In this document: one piece after another, positions 35,128-46,855 of the stretch | How the letters are laid out: each line of letters starts with the position of its first letter | How positions within the stretch are numbered: the stretch's first letter is position 1 | NCBI GenBank assembly: GCA_940671915.1 | Contig: CALNVZ010003426.1 | Span: forward strand, 43,842,164-43,906,163 | Reading direction: 5' to 3' | DNA: 64,000 nt | From: Paracentrotus lividus | Lineage: Eukaryota; Echinodermata; Echinoidea; Camarodonta; Echinidae | Position numbers and translations under genes: made by a program | The notes under the pieces: generated by a model | Told to the model about the DNA's origin: nothing | Databases searched by the model: none | The model's input: only the letters and a program-made list of their open reading frames with translations

Positions 35128-35701
35128 TCTTTCTTTCGCGCAAAGGGCCATCGTTTCCATTTGGCTACCTATAAATCTACATATTTACATTTTTAAGCGA
35201 GAGCGAACTGACCAACACTCTAATTGACTGTGTGTTATAAAGAGAATAACTGTTAACATTGCAATTTAATTTGCATCGGGAAACTAACATTTTTGAGGGA
35301 AAAGCATTTGTTTTGCTATTTGGTAGCAAGATTATCGCAGTATAAATTCATAGAGTAGTGAAAAAGTGTGTTATTATTCGATTGGGCCCATTTTAAAAGA
35401 CTAACACTGCTCACGATGTTGCATTATGGGTAAGAAATCAGGGCAGAATTGAGCAGTGAAGGACTAGAGATGGCTTCTGGTTCGTACTGGCTTTAAATAC
35501 AGGCCAAGTGATTTATATAAGTTCGTCCAGAAACGATTCGTATTCCAGTCTGTTCTTAGTAAATGTGATGTTGATTCATGTCGAGAAAGTAATACTTCAT
35601 TCGATAATACCATATTGTGCTATTATTCTATCACTGACATGACTAACGCATTTCAGGTCATTATTTGATTATGCGCTATATACATGATATAAGAACCACT
35701 T

Positions 35702-35707
35702 TATTAC

Positions 35708-35803
<96 letters not shown>

Positions 35804-35807
35804 CATT

Positions 35808-35839
<32 letters not shown>

Positions 35840-35869
35840 CATTATTATTATTATTATTATTATTTATTT
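35702..35869. repeat. (ATT)n trinucleotide repeat, ~55 units
   Basis: Long ATT/TTA tract with a few CATT and TAGT interruptions. The poly-Leu open frame across it is artefactual. Following sequence to 36560 shows no gene. Confidence 0.97.
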
Positions 35870-36564
35870 GCCTAAAGAAGGGCTAAACACTGGAGCTTAC
35901 TGCACACGATTCTGCCTACCATTGAACATATTGCCTAATAGTATTGTTTTTATTAAGCACAAACAAAGGAAACTTTTACGATTCTATCCTTGAATTTGGT
36001 CCAAATTTCTGCAAACCATTAGCGATATTGATAGACAATAAGATGGTTGTAACAAGTCTTGTGCGACATTGTTTGGTTACGTTTGATCTAGTTTTCTCGG
36101 TTTTGTTTTGATGGTTCTTGGCCTGATTAAGCTAAATGCTATGCATATGGAGTAATAATATGCCAAGCAGTATCCCAAACAGCACATTTTCTTTGAAATA
36201 TTGGGTCCCATATGGGCACTTGATTCTTGGCTAAATGTGGATATTTACCAAACACAAACCCCCACACGTGGTCGATACGACGATATGCGATGTTTTTGAT
36301 GTACAATACCATAATAATCAGGGAAAGTCCATCTAACAATTATTCTCTGATAAGCTACCTTATGGGCTAGCAAACTGTTGTCCTATCTTGTTTATTTTGT
36401 ACTAATACGATTGACTTAATTCCATGCGTATGGCTCGTATTACATTAGAGTTGCAAGATGAATTGATGACATGTACATTATTTATTTATTTTTTATTTTT
36501 TAATTTTTATTCAATATAACAAAAATAGCGGTAAATCCACAGAGAAATAAGTAGCAGATGGATA

Positions 36565-36570
<6 letters not shown>

Positions 36571-36631
<61 letters not shown>

Positions 36632-36650
36632 AGGAGGGGGGGGGGGAGAT
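36571..36650. repeat. (GA)n microsatellite with G run
   Basis: GA repeat in two blocks interrupted by GGAG, ending in AGGAGG and a G run near 36637-36646. The purine-only strand could form triplex DNA. Confidence 0.94.
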
Positions 36651-36979
36651 GGAGAAGGGGAGGGTTTGTAACATATGTGAAATTAACATGTACACAGTTT
36701 TGGATACGCCCCATTTATTTCTGCCTCTATCACAAAGTTCTTTATCGTAACCATGGTAAACAGTTGAAACCGAATCTCGTCATCTGTTATACATGTTATA
36801 AAGTATCTTATCACGATTACGTGTAATACGTAAATGTTGGAGATGATTATTGTGTAGGACGTGAAAGGTAAACAAATGAGCGATCGTGTAAAATAATGTA
36901 TATATGCTACATCTAATACACCTATCTAAGACACCTTTTTGATATGTGCTAATGTACATGTATTGCTCCACAATTATGT

Positions 36980-37016
36980 TACAGGGGCTGCGGAGCCGGG
37001 GGAGCCCCCCCCCCCT
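36980..37016. repeat. Repeat-derived junction with poly-C
   Basis: The stretch GGGGCTGCGGAGCCGGGGGA is followed by about 12 C. It resembles the GC-rich head of a dispersed marine-invertebrate repeat. The inverted duplication begins inside or just after this C run. At the other end (62337-62350) the G run is followed by unrelated GCGTCACGAAAG. Confidence 0.6.
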
Positions 37017-37183
37017 TTTTTTCGGCAAACGTGTACAAAAACGCAAAAATGACCAAACCATGTTATTACATTTTATTACATTTATTACATTTTATGGCTC
37101 AGAATGGGATACCGGAAATATTGGCCCTAACGAATAACGTATATAATGTCATCCAATAGAGTTATTATCATCTATTATCATTA

Positions 37184-37630
37184 TTGAGGAGGCATAAACT
37201 GCGAGTACAACAAACGCTACTATTTGTCATATTACTGTATTTACTATTATTATTTGTCATTGTTTATTCTCTTTCAAATTCCAATTGTTATGTTCGTTAT
37301 TTCCAAGTGCATTCTATTTCTTCCATGTCAAATCCATTATGTTTTCTTGAAGAACAGACCCAACACGTGATACTAAACGTAGAGGGACCCCCACATCGTA
37401 ACACGCTCTTTTCTTGTCTCTCGCCCACTGTTTGTGCAATTTTTCGCGCTATTTCTATGACCTATGTTTCGGAATCGATCGCTGGTGATCGTAAATCATG
37501 TTGTCTGCCATTCTACACGACTTTGAACTCGACTGACTCCTTTGGAATTCCATTCGAGTATCGTCGCCACCTTTGCAAACCCCGTTCCCAATCATTGATG
37601 GGAGAACTACCGAAGTTTACAAAGTTTTGA
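37184..37630 (+). other. 148-codon open frame, probably not a gene
   Basis: The frame starts at TTG, has a hydrophobic N-terminal run and a Cys/Ser-rich C-terminal part, but no recognised domain. Its mirror copy at 61737-62108 is shifted out of frame upstream of the final TRSQSLMGELPKFTKF. I record it because it is the longest open frame outside the LINE in this arm; the evidence for translation is poor. Confidence 0.15.
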
Positions 37631-37749
37631 AAATGACGATTTTTAAGTGCAAACTTTGAGTTTTAGTATTATTATTGTACCTCTCTGTAGTGATTCATCT
37701 AACCCGGGTAGAAACGATTAAAAATTCTAAACGTGCTATTATTATGCAG

Positions 37750-38190
37750 GGTATAGTAGTTACGTTGGTCATTTCAATAATCAGATAATGAATTTGTTCG
37801 TAATTTTCATAGTTGTACAAGCTAAATTGTATTCCTTCTTTATGTCTATGACCTTGTTTGATTTCATTCAAAACATCCTTAAGTATCCCCAGAATACAAT
37901 TGATAATAGAAAGATTATACATACTTCATGATAAGCTTTCTACAACGCAATATGCATGATATGACAGTCTTAAGTTAAACTTAAAGTTAAAGTTTAGGCT
38001 GTCACATGGCGTTAGTGAATCAGTTGGAAACCTGTGACATTGGTATGTTTTAGTTGCAACACTCTACCGTCGATCATGTCCATAGTGAATTTGTTCTTAT
38101 TTTCGTCGTTTCACGAGCTAAATCTCTATTATTTGTCGAATAAACCTGTTTGATTTCATTCAAAACATCCTTAAGTATCCCCAAAATACG
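37750..38190 (+). repeat. Diverged 290-bp tandem duplication
   Basis: TTTGATTTCATTCAAAACAT followed by CCTTAAGTATCCCC occurs near 37856-37890 and again near 38147-38180, period 290. Each is preceded by GTGAATTTGTTC- or ATGAATTTGTTC-type sequence and an (A/C)GAGCTAAA-like word. The mirror lies at about 61190-61620. Confidence 0.7.
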
Positions 38191-40469
38191 AGTTGGTTAA
38201 TACATGTGGTCTGGATGGTAATCAGCCGTTACTAGCTCAGGAAGAAACCTATACATCAAACATCATCGTTTGTATTGTTTGCCAAGTGGTGGACGATAAA
38301 TTGCAGCTACTTTCACACTTAGTAGATTTTTCTATTTTCTGTTAGCACTAAAAAGCTTCCGGTATATACTTTTAGGACCACACACTCAGGTATGTCATAT
38401 GTGACAGGGCGACATAACTGTTTTAAATTCAGTCTATTTCCATTTGTTTCATCTGTTTGCCCTATTGGCATGCTTGTTTGGTTGCTTTTTGCTAACTGTT
38501 TGTTTTCGTCATTTTTTGTAACACTCTAAACGACCTTTCCAATGGTATTTTTTTTCTATGATGTTGATTTCAACACTTTCGCTTCGTAAAATTAAAGATT
38601 CAAATATTTAAGATTTGGTCATTTCCGTTTATGATTATAAGCATCCTAATAATTATAAACATGATATATTCAAATTAAAGTTGTTTAGTATAATTTGAAA
38701 TAGATAATGCAATTCGGTCAAATAACAGTAAAACTTATTTTATTTTAAAGGTAGTACAACAAAGTACGACATAAACAGAACAAAACAGGAAGATAAAGTA
38801 GGACAAAATAAGATGATTAAATAAACAAAATTATAACAAATCACAGAGAGCATGATGGGAGAAAGAGCCAAAGAAATAAAAATATTATACCCCAAATATA
38901 TATATATATAAAGCAGAAATAAATAAGGCAAAAGAAAAAAAATCATGAAGCCACACAACCCTAAAACAATTATTAATTAGAAAAATGAAGCGAACGAACG
39001 GGTATGAGTCTTTAACTTTATCTTAGATCTTGATATCAACTATAATGGACCCTTGATTTTTTATACTTTGACTATGTTTCACGTGTCAGGCATTTAGTTG
39101 TTTTTCAGTCTTGGAAATTTAGCCAAGAAGAAGATTACGGAAAAACAAATTGGTTCCTAAGCCATTGGGACATACGTCTATGACCTTTTTTTAAAATATC
39201 TCTATGGCACATGATTGTACACCCTGCACAAAAAGTCAGAGGAAGTAATACAAAATAAATTTGACAATTTATGAGTAAATATGTTGCTTTAAGCAGTATT
39301 TTTCTCAAAGTTCAAAGCCTGTAAATCATTAGATATACGTAATGACGTTACAGCACACGATTTAGTTTACATATTTTGTCATGCGCTATTAATCGCCAAT
39401 CAAGACTCGATGGAGTTTCTAGACGAATATGATTACCTAAAGGCCAGGTGGAGTTGCCAAGTCCTCAAGACTTTAAAACTTTCTTGCTCCAGAGTCTGCA
39501 ACCTACATTATTTCATACATGGTAGATACGATTTATATGGATTGGATCGATGTGATGCCTCGTCCGAATAATAGCTTCGACTTAAAGTCGTATCCGAGGG
39601 ACGTTACCCTTGAGCACCAATTTGGTTGTGACACCGAGAGCACCAGCTTGTTTGTCACTCGTGGTAGGCTAATGTAACACCAAGGTCTGCGATCAGCTTC
39701 ATTGATTTCGAAAGGACAATTCTGATTGGTTAATGATCTGTCTTTTGAACACAAAGCGAATGCAACAAAGCTTTCTTTAAAATATCAAGTTTTATGGCTT
39801 TTTGATAACTAACTTAATGCCCATAAATGAATATGAGCAATAGATTTGACACAACCATTTTGATGGTTCACAGTGAGACCTTTATGCTGTAACGCTATCG
39901 AACAAGGATTCTGAATTTCGATTTCTAATTGCAACTCTTTATATTAAAGGGCACTGGGCTTTTTCTTATTATCTATAAAAGTATTGCCTAAAGAAAGATA
40001 CTAGTAAAATGATGTAAAATGTACGTTTTCATTTAATGGCCGTATAGCATGATAGTAATTTAGGACTTTGTTAAAGTTCTGAATATCAATGCTATAAATG
40101 TTATATGGAGTGCATCTATAAGCCACCTGTCTCTTAACACAATATGATGATCCTCAGTTTGACGTAATCAACACATTCTGAGTGGAAAACCCTTCAAAAC
40201 ACATCCGTGCCACCCTCAGATGATAATTAATTAACTTATGATTAACATCGTTGAGTTGAAATAGAAAAATAAAGTAAGCTTCCCCTTACATTTCTGAACC
40301 TGACCTGTGCGACGACTTCAAGTAAAGAGGGGCGTATATAAAGGGGAGCCTAGGGAGGATACCCACGCCCCCCCCCCAAAAAAAAAAAAATAAAATAAAA
40401 AATATTGTATTGATTCCTTTGATGGCATCATAATTTATCTCTCTGAGCAGAAAACTAAACGTTGGAGTT

Positions 40470-40530
40470 GGAGGTGTGACGGCTCTGTCTGTAGAGCGCA
40501 GTGATTGGTTATTGGGTTCAAACCCAAATT
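40470..40530 (+). repeat. tRNA-derived SINE head (left arm)
   Basis: GGCTCTGTCTGTAGAGCGC resembles a tRNA D-arm/A box, and 20 bases later GGGTTCAAACCCAAA matches a T-arm/B box. The anticodon arm is shortened, so this is not a working tRNA but fits a SINE promoter. The tail is unresolved. The mirror copy is at 58888-58946. Confidence 0.5.
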
Positions 40531-41240
40531 GAATGCTTTATATGACCTGTCCTCATTAACAAGTCCACTGGATAGGACTTCAAACTGAAGGTCCTTCGAA
40601 TATCTGGTTTTCTTATGTATAGTCACATTTTTTGGTTGTTGGCTGTTATTTATTGTTGAATTAAGGAATTAAAAGATACATGCCTGATAAATCGTAAATC
40701 GTCATTCAGAGGAATTTACAGGAACCTTTGTCCTTTCATAACGTCTTTATTGCTTTTTGTAAGAGGTTGATGAAAGCGAATATGAATTAAAATAACCATT
40801 CCCTACAAGATGGGAACAACAAAAATCAAATAAGGATACCCCTAAAAAATGTTGATCCCCCACTTTCTTCTCATCGCCAGCATCACGCACTCCGCCTCTC
40901 GTCTTGATGAAAGTTCGACTACAAATCAAGGCTTACATCTGATCATGTCGCCACATTTCTGAAATTAGCGACTTAATCTTGCCAATTTGGATTTCTATAT
41001 CTGCACTTGGTGATAATATAAAAGAGCGCCGAATTGGGCAGAAGGAAAGAGGGGATTTCGATGAAGAAGGTATTCACAAGACTGTTATCGCACTTGTTGA
41101 AAGTGCAATATTAGGTTCGAACTAATTCAATAACTTCCGCCCCGTGTCACTATTCATTCTCTGGAAATCTCACCGGCAACGTGAATGTAAATATACGTTT
41201 CCCGTAGGAGCATATCACTTGGTTTCCGCCCTGAAAAGAC

Positions 41241-41565
41241 GGGGAGCTGCTTAGGCTTGGATGGGGAAACTGGGAAGGGATAATGAAAAGACTGGATAAA
41301 AAAATTCGAATCGGGGAGGGGGTAGCGCAGTACGGTAAAATTGTAAACGAAGAAAATAGGAAGGGAAAGACACTCATGAAGCACAAGGTCTCAAAATGTG
41401 GGGGAGGAGCTGTTTAGGTTAAGATATGGTAGGAAAACTAGGAAGGGTAATAAAAAGGCTGGATAAAGAATTCGAATCGGGGAGGGGGTAGTGCAGTACG
41501 GTATAATTGTAAGCGAAAAATATAACGAATGAGAGACATACACAAGGTCTATAGGGATAAAACAG
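41241..41565 (+). repeat. ~162-bp tandem duplication, 2 units (left arm)
   Basis: GAGCTGCTTAGG at 41244 and GAGCTGTTTAGG at 41406 start two diverged copies. Both contain GGATAAA, AATTCGAATCGGGGAGGGGG and CGCAGTACGGTA or TGCAGTACGGTA. The mirror is at about 57870-58215. Confidence 0.85.
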
Positions 41566-42907
41566 AAAGGTAGCCAATTATTTTCAGGTCAATTTTATAC
41601 AGAAAATATTCAGGAGCATTGTGAAAACATGAAATTTACTCACGATTCGATTTTCGCGCTCGATGATCGCAAAGCATCTTTGTGCGTATACTTAGATCCG
41701 CGGGCGTAGTGCAGCCGGGTGAGTGAAAATTTCGCGTATTTTGTGCGCGAACTGAACAACGCGAATTCACAACGCGAATTCTGTGTATAGGGTGGCGAAG
41801 AAAGCAAATGAATATCATACGTGGTATTACGAATATGTGAATATCGCGGTATTTATCTAATCTGTATATTGAAATGATAATGTAGATTTTAAAAAGAGAG
41901 GTAGACCTCTGTAGCTGCAGGTCGTTCCTGTACAACACACACACCCACACCTGTTTGTCTCCATTAAATGCTAACTCGTAGCGATTTCTGATCAGTGCAG
42001 GTTTAGTTTGATTTCTCCCGGGTACTCCGCCCTAGAAGGCCGAACCAACAAACTTCCTGCGCGCCGACTAACTCTATACTATATTAGTCAAAGTATAGCG
42101 GACGAATTACATTAGTCCAAATTGATTACAAATCAGCATTAGCGTTAATTCAGAGACCTCTGTATTGGCTTCTTTTTAGATCTTATGGAGAAATCTGATT
42201 GGGAAGGTTTTTCATTTTGCTTTGATTAAATGCATCCATTGGGCTTGGCTATTACCTGGTTAATGCATCGCGTGTGATTGCAATGAGGATGTGTGTATTA
42301 CTCATCGCGTATTTCATTGAACAAACATGTTGCATTAAAACCCGTATTTCATAGTCGTTTCCGTCAATATTAAACGATAGTGTGAAGGTAGTCCTGTTTT
42401 TTTTTTTTATGACGGAAAATAAACCATAACCGAAACGGACCCTTTTTTTTTCCAATTTCGGTTTTTTAAAGTGTCAAGATTTGTGGCTAATCGATCAAAA
42501 GTCCAATCCCCGATATAAAATGTTTTGAACGATGGATCAAATTGCTACTGATTGATCAATTGCATTTCGAATTGATATCCATCGAAAACTTTCATGGCCT
42601 ATAATATCAAACAAAGCCCAAATTATATTTACGATCAGTGCACAAATGTTGGCCCGTCGTCCCCAAAAGGCTAAATAAAATTTGCTATGTTACAAAAGAA
42701 TATCAAACAGTTGTAATAAATATGAACCTGAGTAGGAAAAAGCTGAGCTGATCTAAACAAGGCTAAAAAATTGAAGCTCTGTCTATTTGACTGTGAACTA
42801 ATGATTTAGAAGTTTTGCAGAACGGCTGCCTTCCTGGCGCAAGGTGACCAACAGAGGGCTTTTCATTGATCATCGATTTTGAATTGCATCATCACATACT
42901 ATGAAGA

Positions 42908-43149
42908 GCTTGCCATTAAAAGGAATTAAATCCACTTTTATAACTTCAGATGGAATGACATTTGTTTACTCGATTTTGTACACACGTCTATGAAAAAGGG
43001 AAATTACAAAATGCATTTTCTTACAGTAGCAATCAACAATTAAGAAATTCCTATTGCTCAAAAACGGGTACGTATATACCTGAACAATGGCCTGATATCA
43101 ATAACTCAATTCTCATCAAAAGTGGATTTAGTCCCTTTTGCTTGCAAGC
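42908..43149 (+). mobile_element. ~240-bp inverted-repeat MITE, copy 1 left arm
   Basis: Inverted termini are AAAAGGAATTAAATCCACTT at the left and AAGTGGATTTAGTCCCTTTT plus GCTTGCAAGC at the right. Sequence between matches the element at 46119-46355 end to end in opposite orientation, which defines a family. No coding sequence. Mirrored at 56289-56530. Confidence 0.78.
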
Positions 43150-43296
43150 CCTTTATAATATACATCTACTTTTGAAGATAGAAAATAAAAACCGATTGAT
43201 AAAGAGAGGGTGAGGACAGTTGGCAACACTTCGTAATTCTTCTTCTTATCGAGTCCTTTCTCTCAATATTTGTTTATTTGTGAATTAGAATATGAT

Positions 43297-43890
43297 TCAG
43301 ACTCTGCCCATTAGATACTGAACGCAGGCGGTCCCGTTAGGCGAAAGGGTAGTAAGATCAGCTGGGGAACAGGGTGAAGGCAGAAGAGGGCATTGTAGGA
43401 GGTGACTCATGGTCTCCTCCTCTTCGCATTCGCAAACTGGCTGACCTTCAGTGTTGATGCCCCCATTTGACCATTAGAGCCTTGCAACGGCCAACTCCAG
43501 CTCGCAAGCGGTTTAAACACAGCCAGAAAGGCCAAGGTTCACGGAATCCTGGTTGGAGGGACTCTTTTGGACTGGTTTTGACACTGTGTGGTGCAGACGC
43601 AAGGCGGGTTGACCAAAGGTCTAGCCTACGGTTGTGGGGGCTTTGGTTCAAGGGAACGATAGAATGAAGGAAACTATGCCTTGATCTTAAGCGCTTAATT
43701 GCAGGCATGGCGTTGAAGAGACTGTGGAGTGGGTCATTTTCTTGCTTAAGTTTGTCTTTTTGGGAGAAAACATGCCTCCTGATGTGAGGAGGGGCGATGC
43801 CACTCAGGATGTAGATATCGTCTACCTTGGTTGGTTTCAGGCAACCTACAAGGTAATGACACGGACAAAGAAGTCCGAGCTCGAGATAAT
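43297..43890 (-). pseudogene. LINE reverse transcriptase C-terminal fragment (left arm)
   Basis: Minus-strand reading gives the end of a non-LTR retrotransposon polyprotein. In order it has a GCLKPT motif, SGIAPPHIRR, a PGF..PWPFWLCLNRLRAG block, GRCKALMVKWG and then a C-x-C...H...C zinc-finger-like end. These are conserved in the region after the reverse transcriptase fingers/palm of many LINEs. One extra C near 43459-43463 shifts the frame after KWG, so the Cys-rich end lies in another frame. That end, through LLQCPLLPSPCSPADL to a stop near 43297, is intact here. The reverse transcriptase and endonuclease are absent, so it is 5'-truncated and dead. Confidence 0.72.
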
Positions 43891-44049
43891 ATTAACCACC
43901 AAAAAGAAAGTATTCATATTAACCTGCAACTTTTTATTCATTGGCCAATATGTCTTCTATTGTCCTCGCAGCATTTCAGCCAGTTTAGTGTATGTGGTTT
44001 TTAAGCTACTTCATGAACCGTTGCAAAGAAAAAAAAAAGGGAAAAGGGG

Positions 44050-44090
44050 TGTACTTTAGGAAAACCAACGCAATGGATTTCCTAAAGTAC
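44050..44090. repeat. 13-bp hairpin (left arm)
   Basis: GTACTTTAGGAAA and its reverse complement flank a ~15-base loop. Outside them are A-rich and T-rich runs that extend the pairing imperfectly. Mirrored at 55357-55398. Confidence 0.75.
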
Positions 44091-44559
44091 ATTTTTCCTC
44101 TCTTTTTTTTTTGTTTTCGTCCTCTCAAAGTACCACTTAAGTATCGTCATGAGTTCCCAAAACAGGCTTTGAAAACCATGGAGTGACATTAGTTTTGAAC
44201 GCTTTTTAATAGCCCTCCATGTGATGCTTATAATGTCATCATTAGTAGACTTGAGATGAAACATACCCACATTCCTGCTACAAGTCTCTTAATCGTTTGT
44301 TTTCTTAAGAGAACATTTATCATAATGACGGCCATCTTTCATGTTAATATTATGAGTTTATGTCCACTTTGTAAGAGCACAAAATCGCTATTTCTGCGGT
44401 ATTATCATTTCCCAACTTTGTCTAACAGCAATCATGGAGGAAAAAGAATCTCTTCTTACTCCAAGCAGCAATGTCCAATATATATTCTAAACCCATTTCA
44501 TTTACTAACAATTTGGCTTAATTTCCAGTTGGTCTAAAAATCGCTTGGTTTATTTCTGA

Positions 44560-44870
44560 CATAGTCTAGTGACCACTTGATCTAACTGTCAACTCGTCTC
44601 ATAACCATATTGTTATTATTTTTTTTTCCGTCTAATTATCAAATTAATATGGTATTTTACCACTTTTACAGGTAATTGAATAACTGGTGTTAGACTATAA
44701 GTTGACATTAGACGAAATGGTCATTATACAAAATGGGTAATAGGCGAAGTGGCAATTAGATCGAATGGTAATTAAACGAATTGGTTGTAGACTAGCAAAA
44801 ATTGGACCTTGTGTGAGACTAAACGGGCATTAGTCAATATTGGTTCAGACCAAGTGACAATGTATCGTAT
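44560..44870. repeat. Degenerate ~18-bp repeat tract (left arm)
   Basis: A run of loosely repeated words of the type ATTAGACGAAATGG, AATAGGCGAAGTGG, ATTAGATCGAATGG and ATTAAACGAATTGG at roughly 18-20 base spacing. Complementary forms (ACCACTTGATCTAACTG) lie at the left edge. This gives a palindromic low-grade satellite or MITE. Mirrored at about 54590-54905. Confidence 0.7.
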
Positions 44871-45356
44871 TTCATCTGCTTCTCTTTAATCTGAAAGTCA
44901 GGAATCTTGAAGTAAAAATTACATAGACAATAGAAACACAGTTCTTTGATAACGGGGCTATCATTTATTCAATTTAACACAGACTGCAATCGATTTCGTA
45001 TTTGAATGATCAAAACTGTTTCTTACGTAATCAATTTCGTTCATCAGTTACATGAACGTGAAGTTCAAAATGTGTTCAGTCAATAATGAAGTGGTACGAA
45101 TCGACGAATTTCAGTGACAATTAACGAATACGATTGTTCATAATGTCAAATTGCTTGGCGCGATTTGCAATTTGGTTGCCGAGTTTCTTATTTCGAGTGC
45201 TCAAAAACAAATTTGAGTGCAGGTTTTTTTTTAATTGACCGGTAAAACCTATATCAAAAGATCGATGGAAAAAAAATGGATTCCCACACATTATTGTCCA
45301 CTGAGTCGTATTGACAAGGATAATGCAAAACAATATAAGGGAATATGTTTCCTTTA

Positions 45357-45359
<3 letters not shown>

Positions 45360-45391
<32 letters not shown>
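45360..45391. repeat. Poly-T run (left arm)
   Basis: About 32 T; the mirror is a poly-A run at about 54070-54099. Length differs slightly between arms, as expected for a homopolymer. Confidence 0.93.
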
Positions 45392-46118
45392 CCAGAGCTT
45401 TTAATAATCCACACAAATAAAGATTCAAATCAGTGGTTCCAATGGGGTTTCTACACCTACAATAAAATGCGATGGTATTCTAGTCTATTGTTTTCCTCTT
45501 AACAAGAATGTTAACGTCCCAATTGGGTATTTATCTCTTGCAATATCTGGCAGCATTTTCCCCAGTCATTAATATGTCTGGGTTTCTTTGGTTGGTCTGG
45601 AGCTGGTTTTATTTATATCTATAATTCAAATGTTTAACCTTTTTTGGTTTTTGTCTGAAACAAAGCGTAAGTGGCAAGACGGCTGCAGTTCAAAAATAAA
45701 CGACGGTTTTTATTTATGCTTGATACTGAATGGGCAGGTGGAAATACCCAATACAAGCGCGGATCCATTGGGGGCAAGGCCGATTTAGAATATGGGCCTG
45801 TACTGATTCATATGAAATTAAATATATTTAAATGGGCGGACGAAAAGCAATATATGTTTGTATAAAACACATTTAAAAGTGAAAGAAACTTCAGTCTGCA
45901 CAGAGTTTGTAGCTTAAACGTTACTCCTTGTTATAATAGTATTTCCAATTAGTTGGTATCATCAGGTTTGCCCTGATGTTATCAAATTTCAATAATTCCC
46001 GTGTCAACAATGACAGAAAAAAATTGGAACATCTCTCTTCTGTGTGACCTATATCCCGGTTGAAATGACATAAATATGGGATAAAAATGAGCGAAAACAA
46101 CGTTTTAACAAATGAAGA

Positions 46119-46355
46119 GCTTGCAAGCAAAAGGGACTAAATCCACGTTTGATGAAAATTTAGTTATTGATATCAGGCCATTGTTTAGGTACGTACCCGT
46201 CTTTGATCAAAAGGATTTTAATCTTAATTGTTGATTGCAACTGTACGAAAATGCATTTTGTAATTTCCCTTGTCCATAGACGTGTGTACAAAATCAGGTA
46301 AACAAATGCCATTTCCTCTGAAGTTATAAAAGTGGATTTAGTCCCTTTGCATGTT
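46119..46355 (-). mobile_element. ~240-bp inverted-repeat MITE, copy 2 left arm
   Basis: Begins GCTTGCAAGCAAAAGGGACT and ends AAAAGTGGATTTAGTCCCTT, the same termini and interior as 42908-43149 but in opposite orientation. The pair lies about 3 kb apart in each arm and could itself promote inversion. Mirrored at 53108-53347. Confidence 0.78.
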
Positions 46356-46449
46356 AGCTCGTCAAATAGAGTAAGATATCATCGGTAGGATTGACAATAA
46401 ACTACTGCTCTTTTAGCATGTAACCTTGACCATGGCGTTAACCAGTATC

Positions 46450-46855
46450 TACGAATCTCTCACTTTAATCTGCAAGAAATGTGGGCGATATCCCGCGAGA
46501 TCCGACGGCCAATACTCGGGTGAATGGGGACGCGTTTACACGACAAAATGTTCAGAACGTTTTAGATTTAATTCACTGTATGCTGTCCATACATAGTTTT
46601 AATCGCTAGAAAGTTCGGTATGAGATAGAAATTATATTAATACGAATCTCTCACTTTAAGCTGCAAGAAATGTGGGCGATATTTCGCGGGCTCCGACGGC
46701 CCATTCTCGGTCGCATTGAGATGTGTTCACACGTTGAAATGTTAAGAGCGTTTTAAATTTCATTAACTGTATTTAAGTTCAAGTTCAAGTTCAAGACCAT
46801 GTGTAGTTTCAAAGGCTAAAGGTTTGGTATGAGGTAGAAATTAGATTAATATGAA
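46450..46855 (+). repeat. 191-bp tandem duplication, 2 units (left arm)
   Basis: TACGAATCTCTCACTTTAA starts the units at 46450 and 46641. Both contain TGCAAGAAATGTGGGCGATA and CTCCGACGGCC or ATCCGACGGCC. The second unit carries a (TTCAAG)n insertion near 46784-46797. Mirrored at about 52625-53020. Confidence 0.9.

Noticed and set aside
39533-39754. 73-77-codon frame with protein-like composition, also at 59636-59869
   Set aside because: It starts without ATG and the two arms disagree in frame at both ends. It could be part of a repeat; no homology recognised.
40470-40530. Functional tRNA gene
   Set aside because: The A-box and B-box are recognisable but the anticodon arm is too short and the acceptor stem does not pair, so a SINE head is the better reading.
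41636-41950. 104-codon frame identical in both arms (also 57478-57792)
   Set aside because: Identity between near-identical arms is not evidence of selection, it starts at GTG, and no family is recognised.
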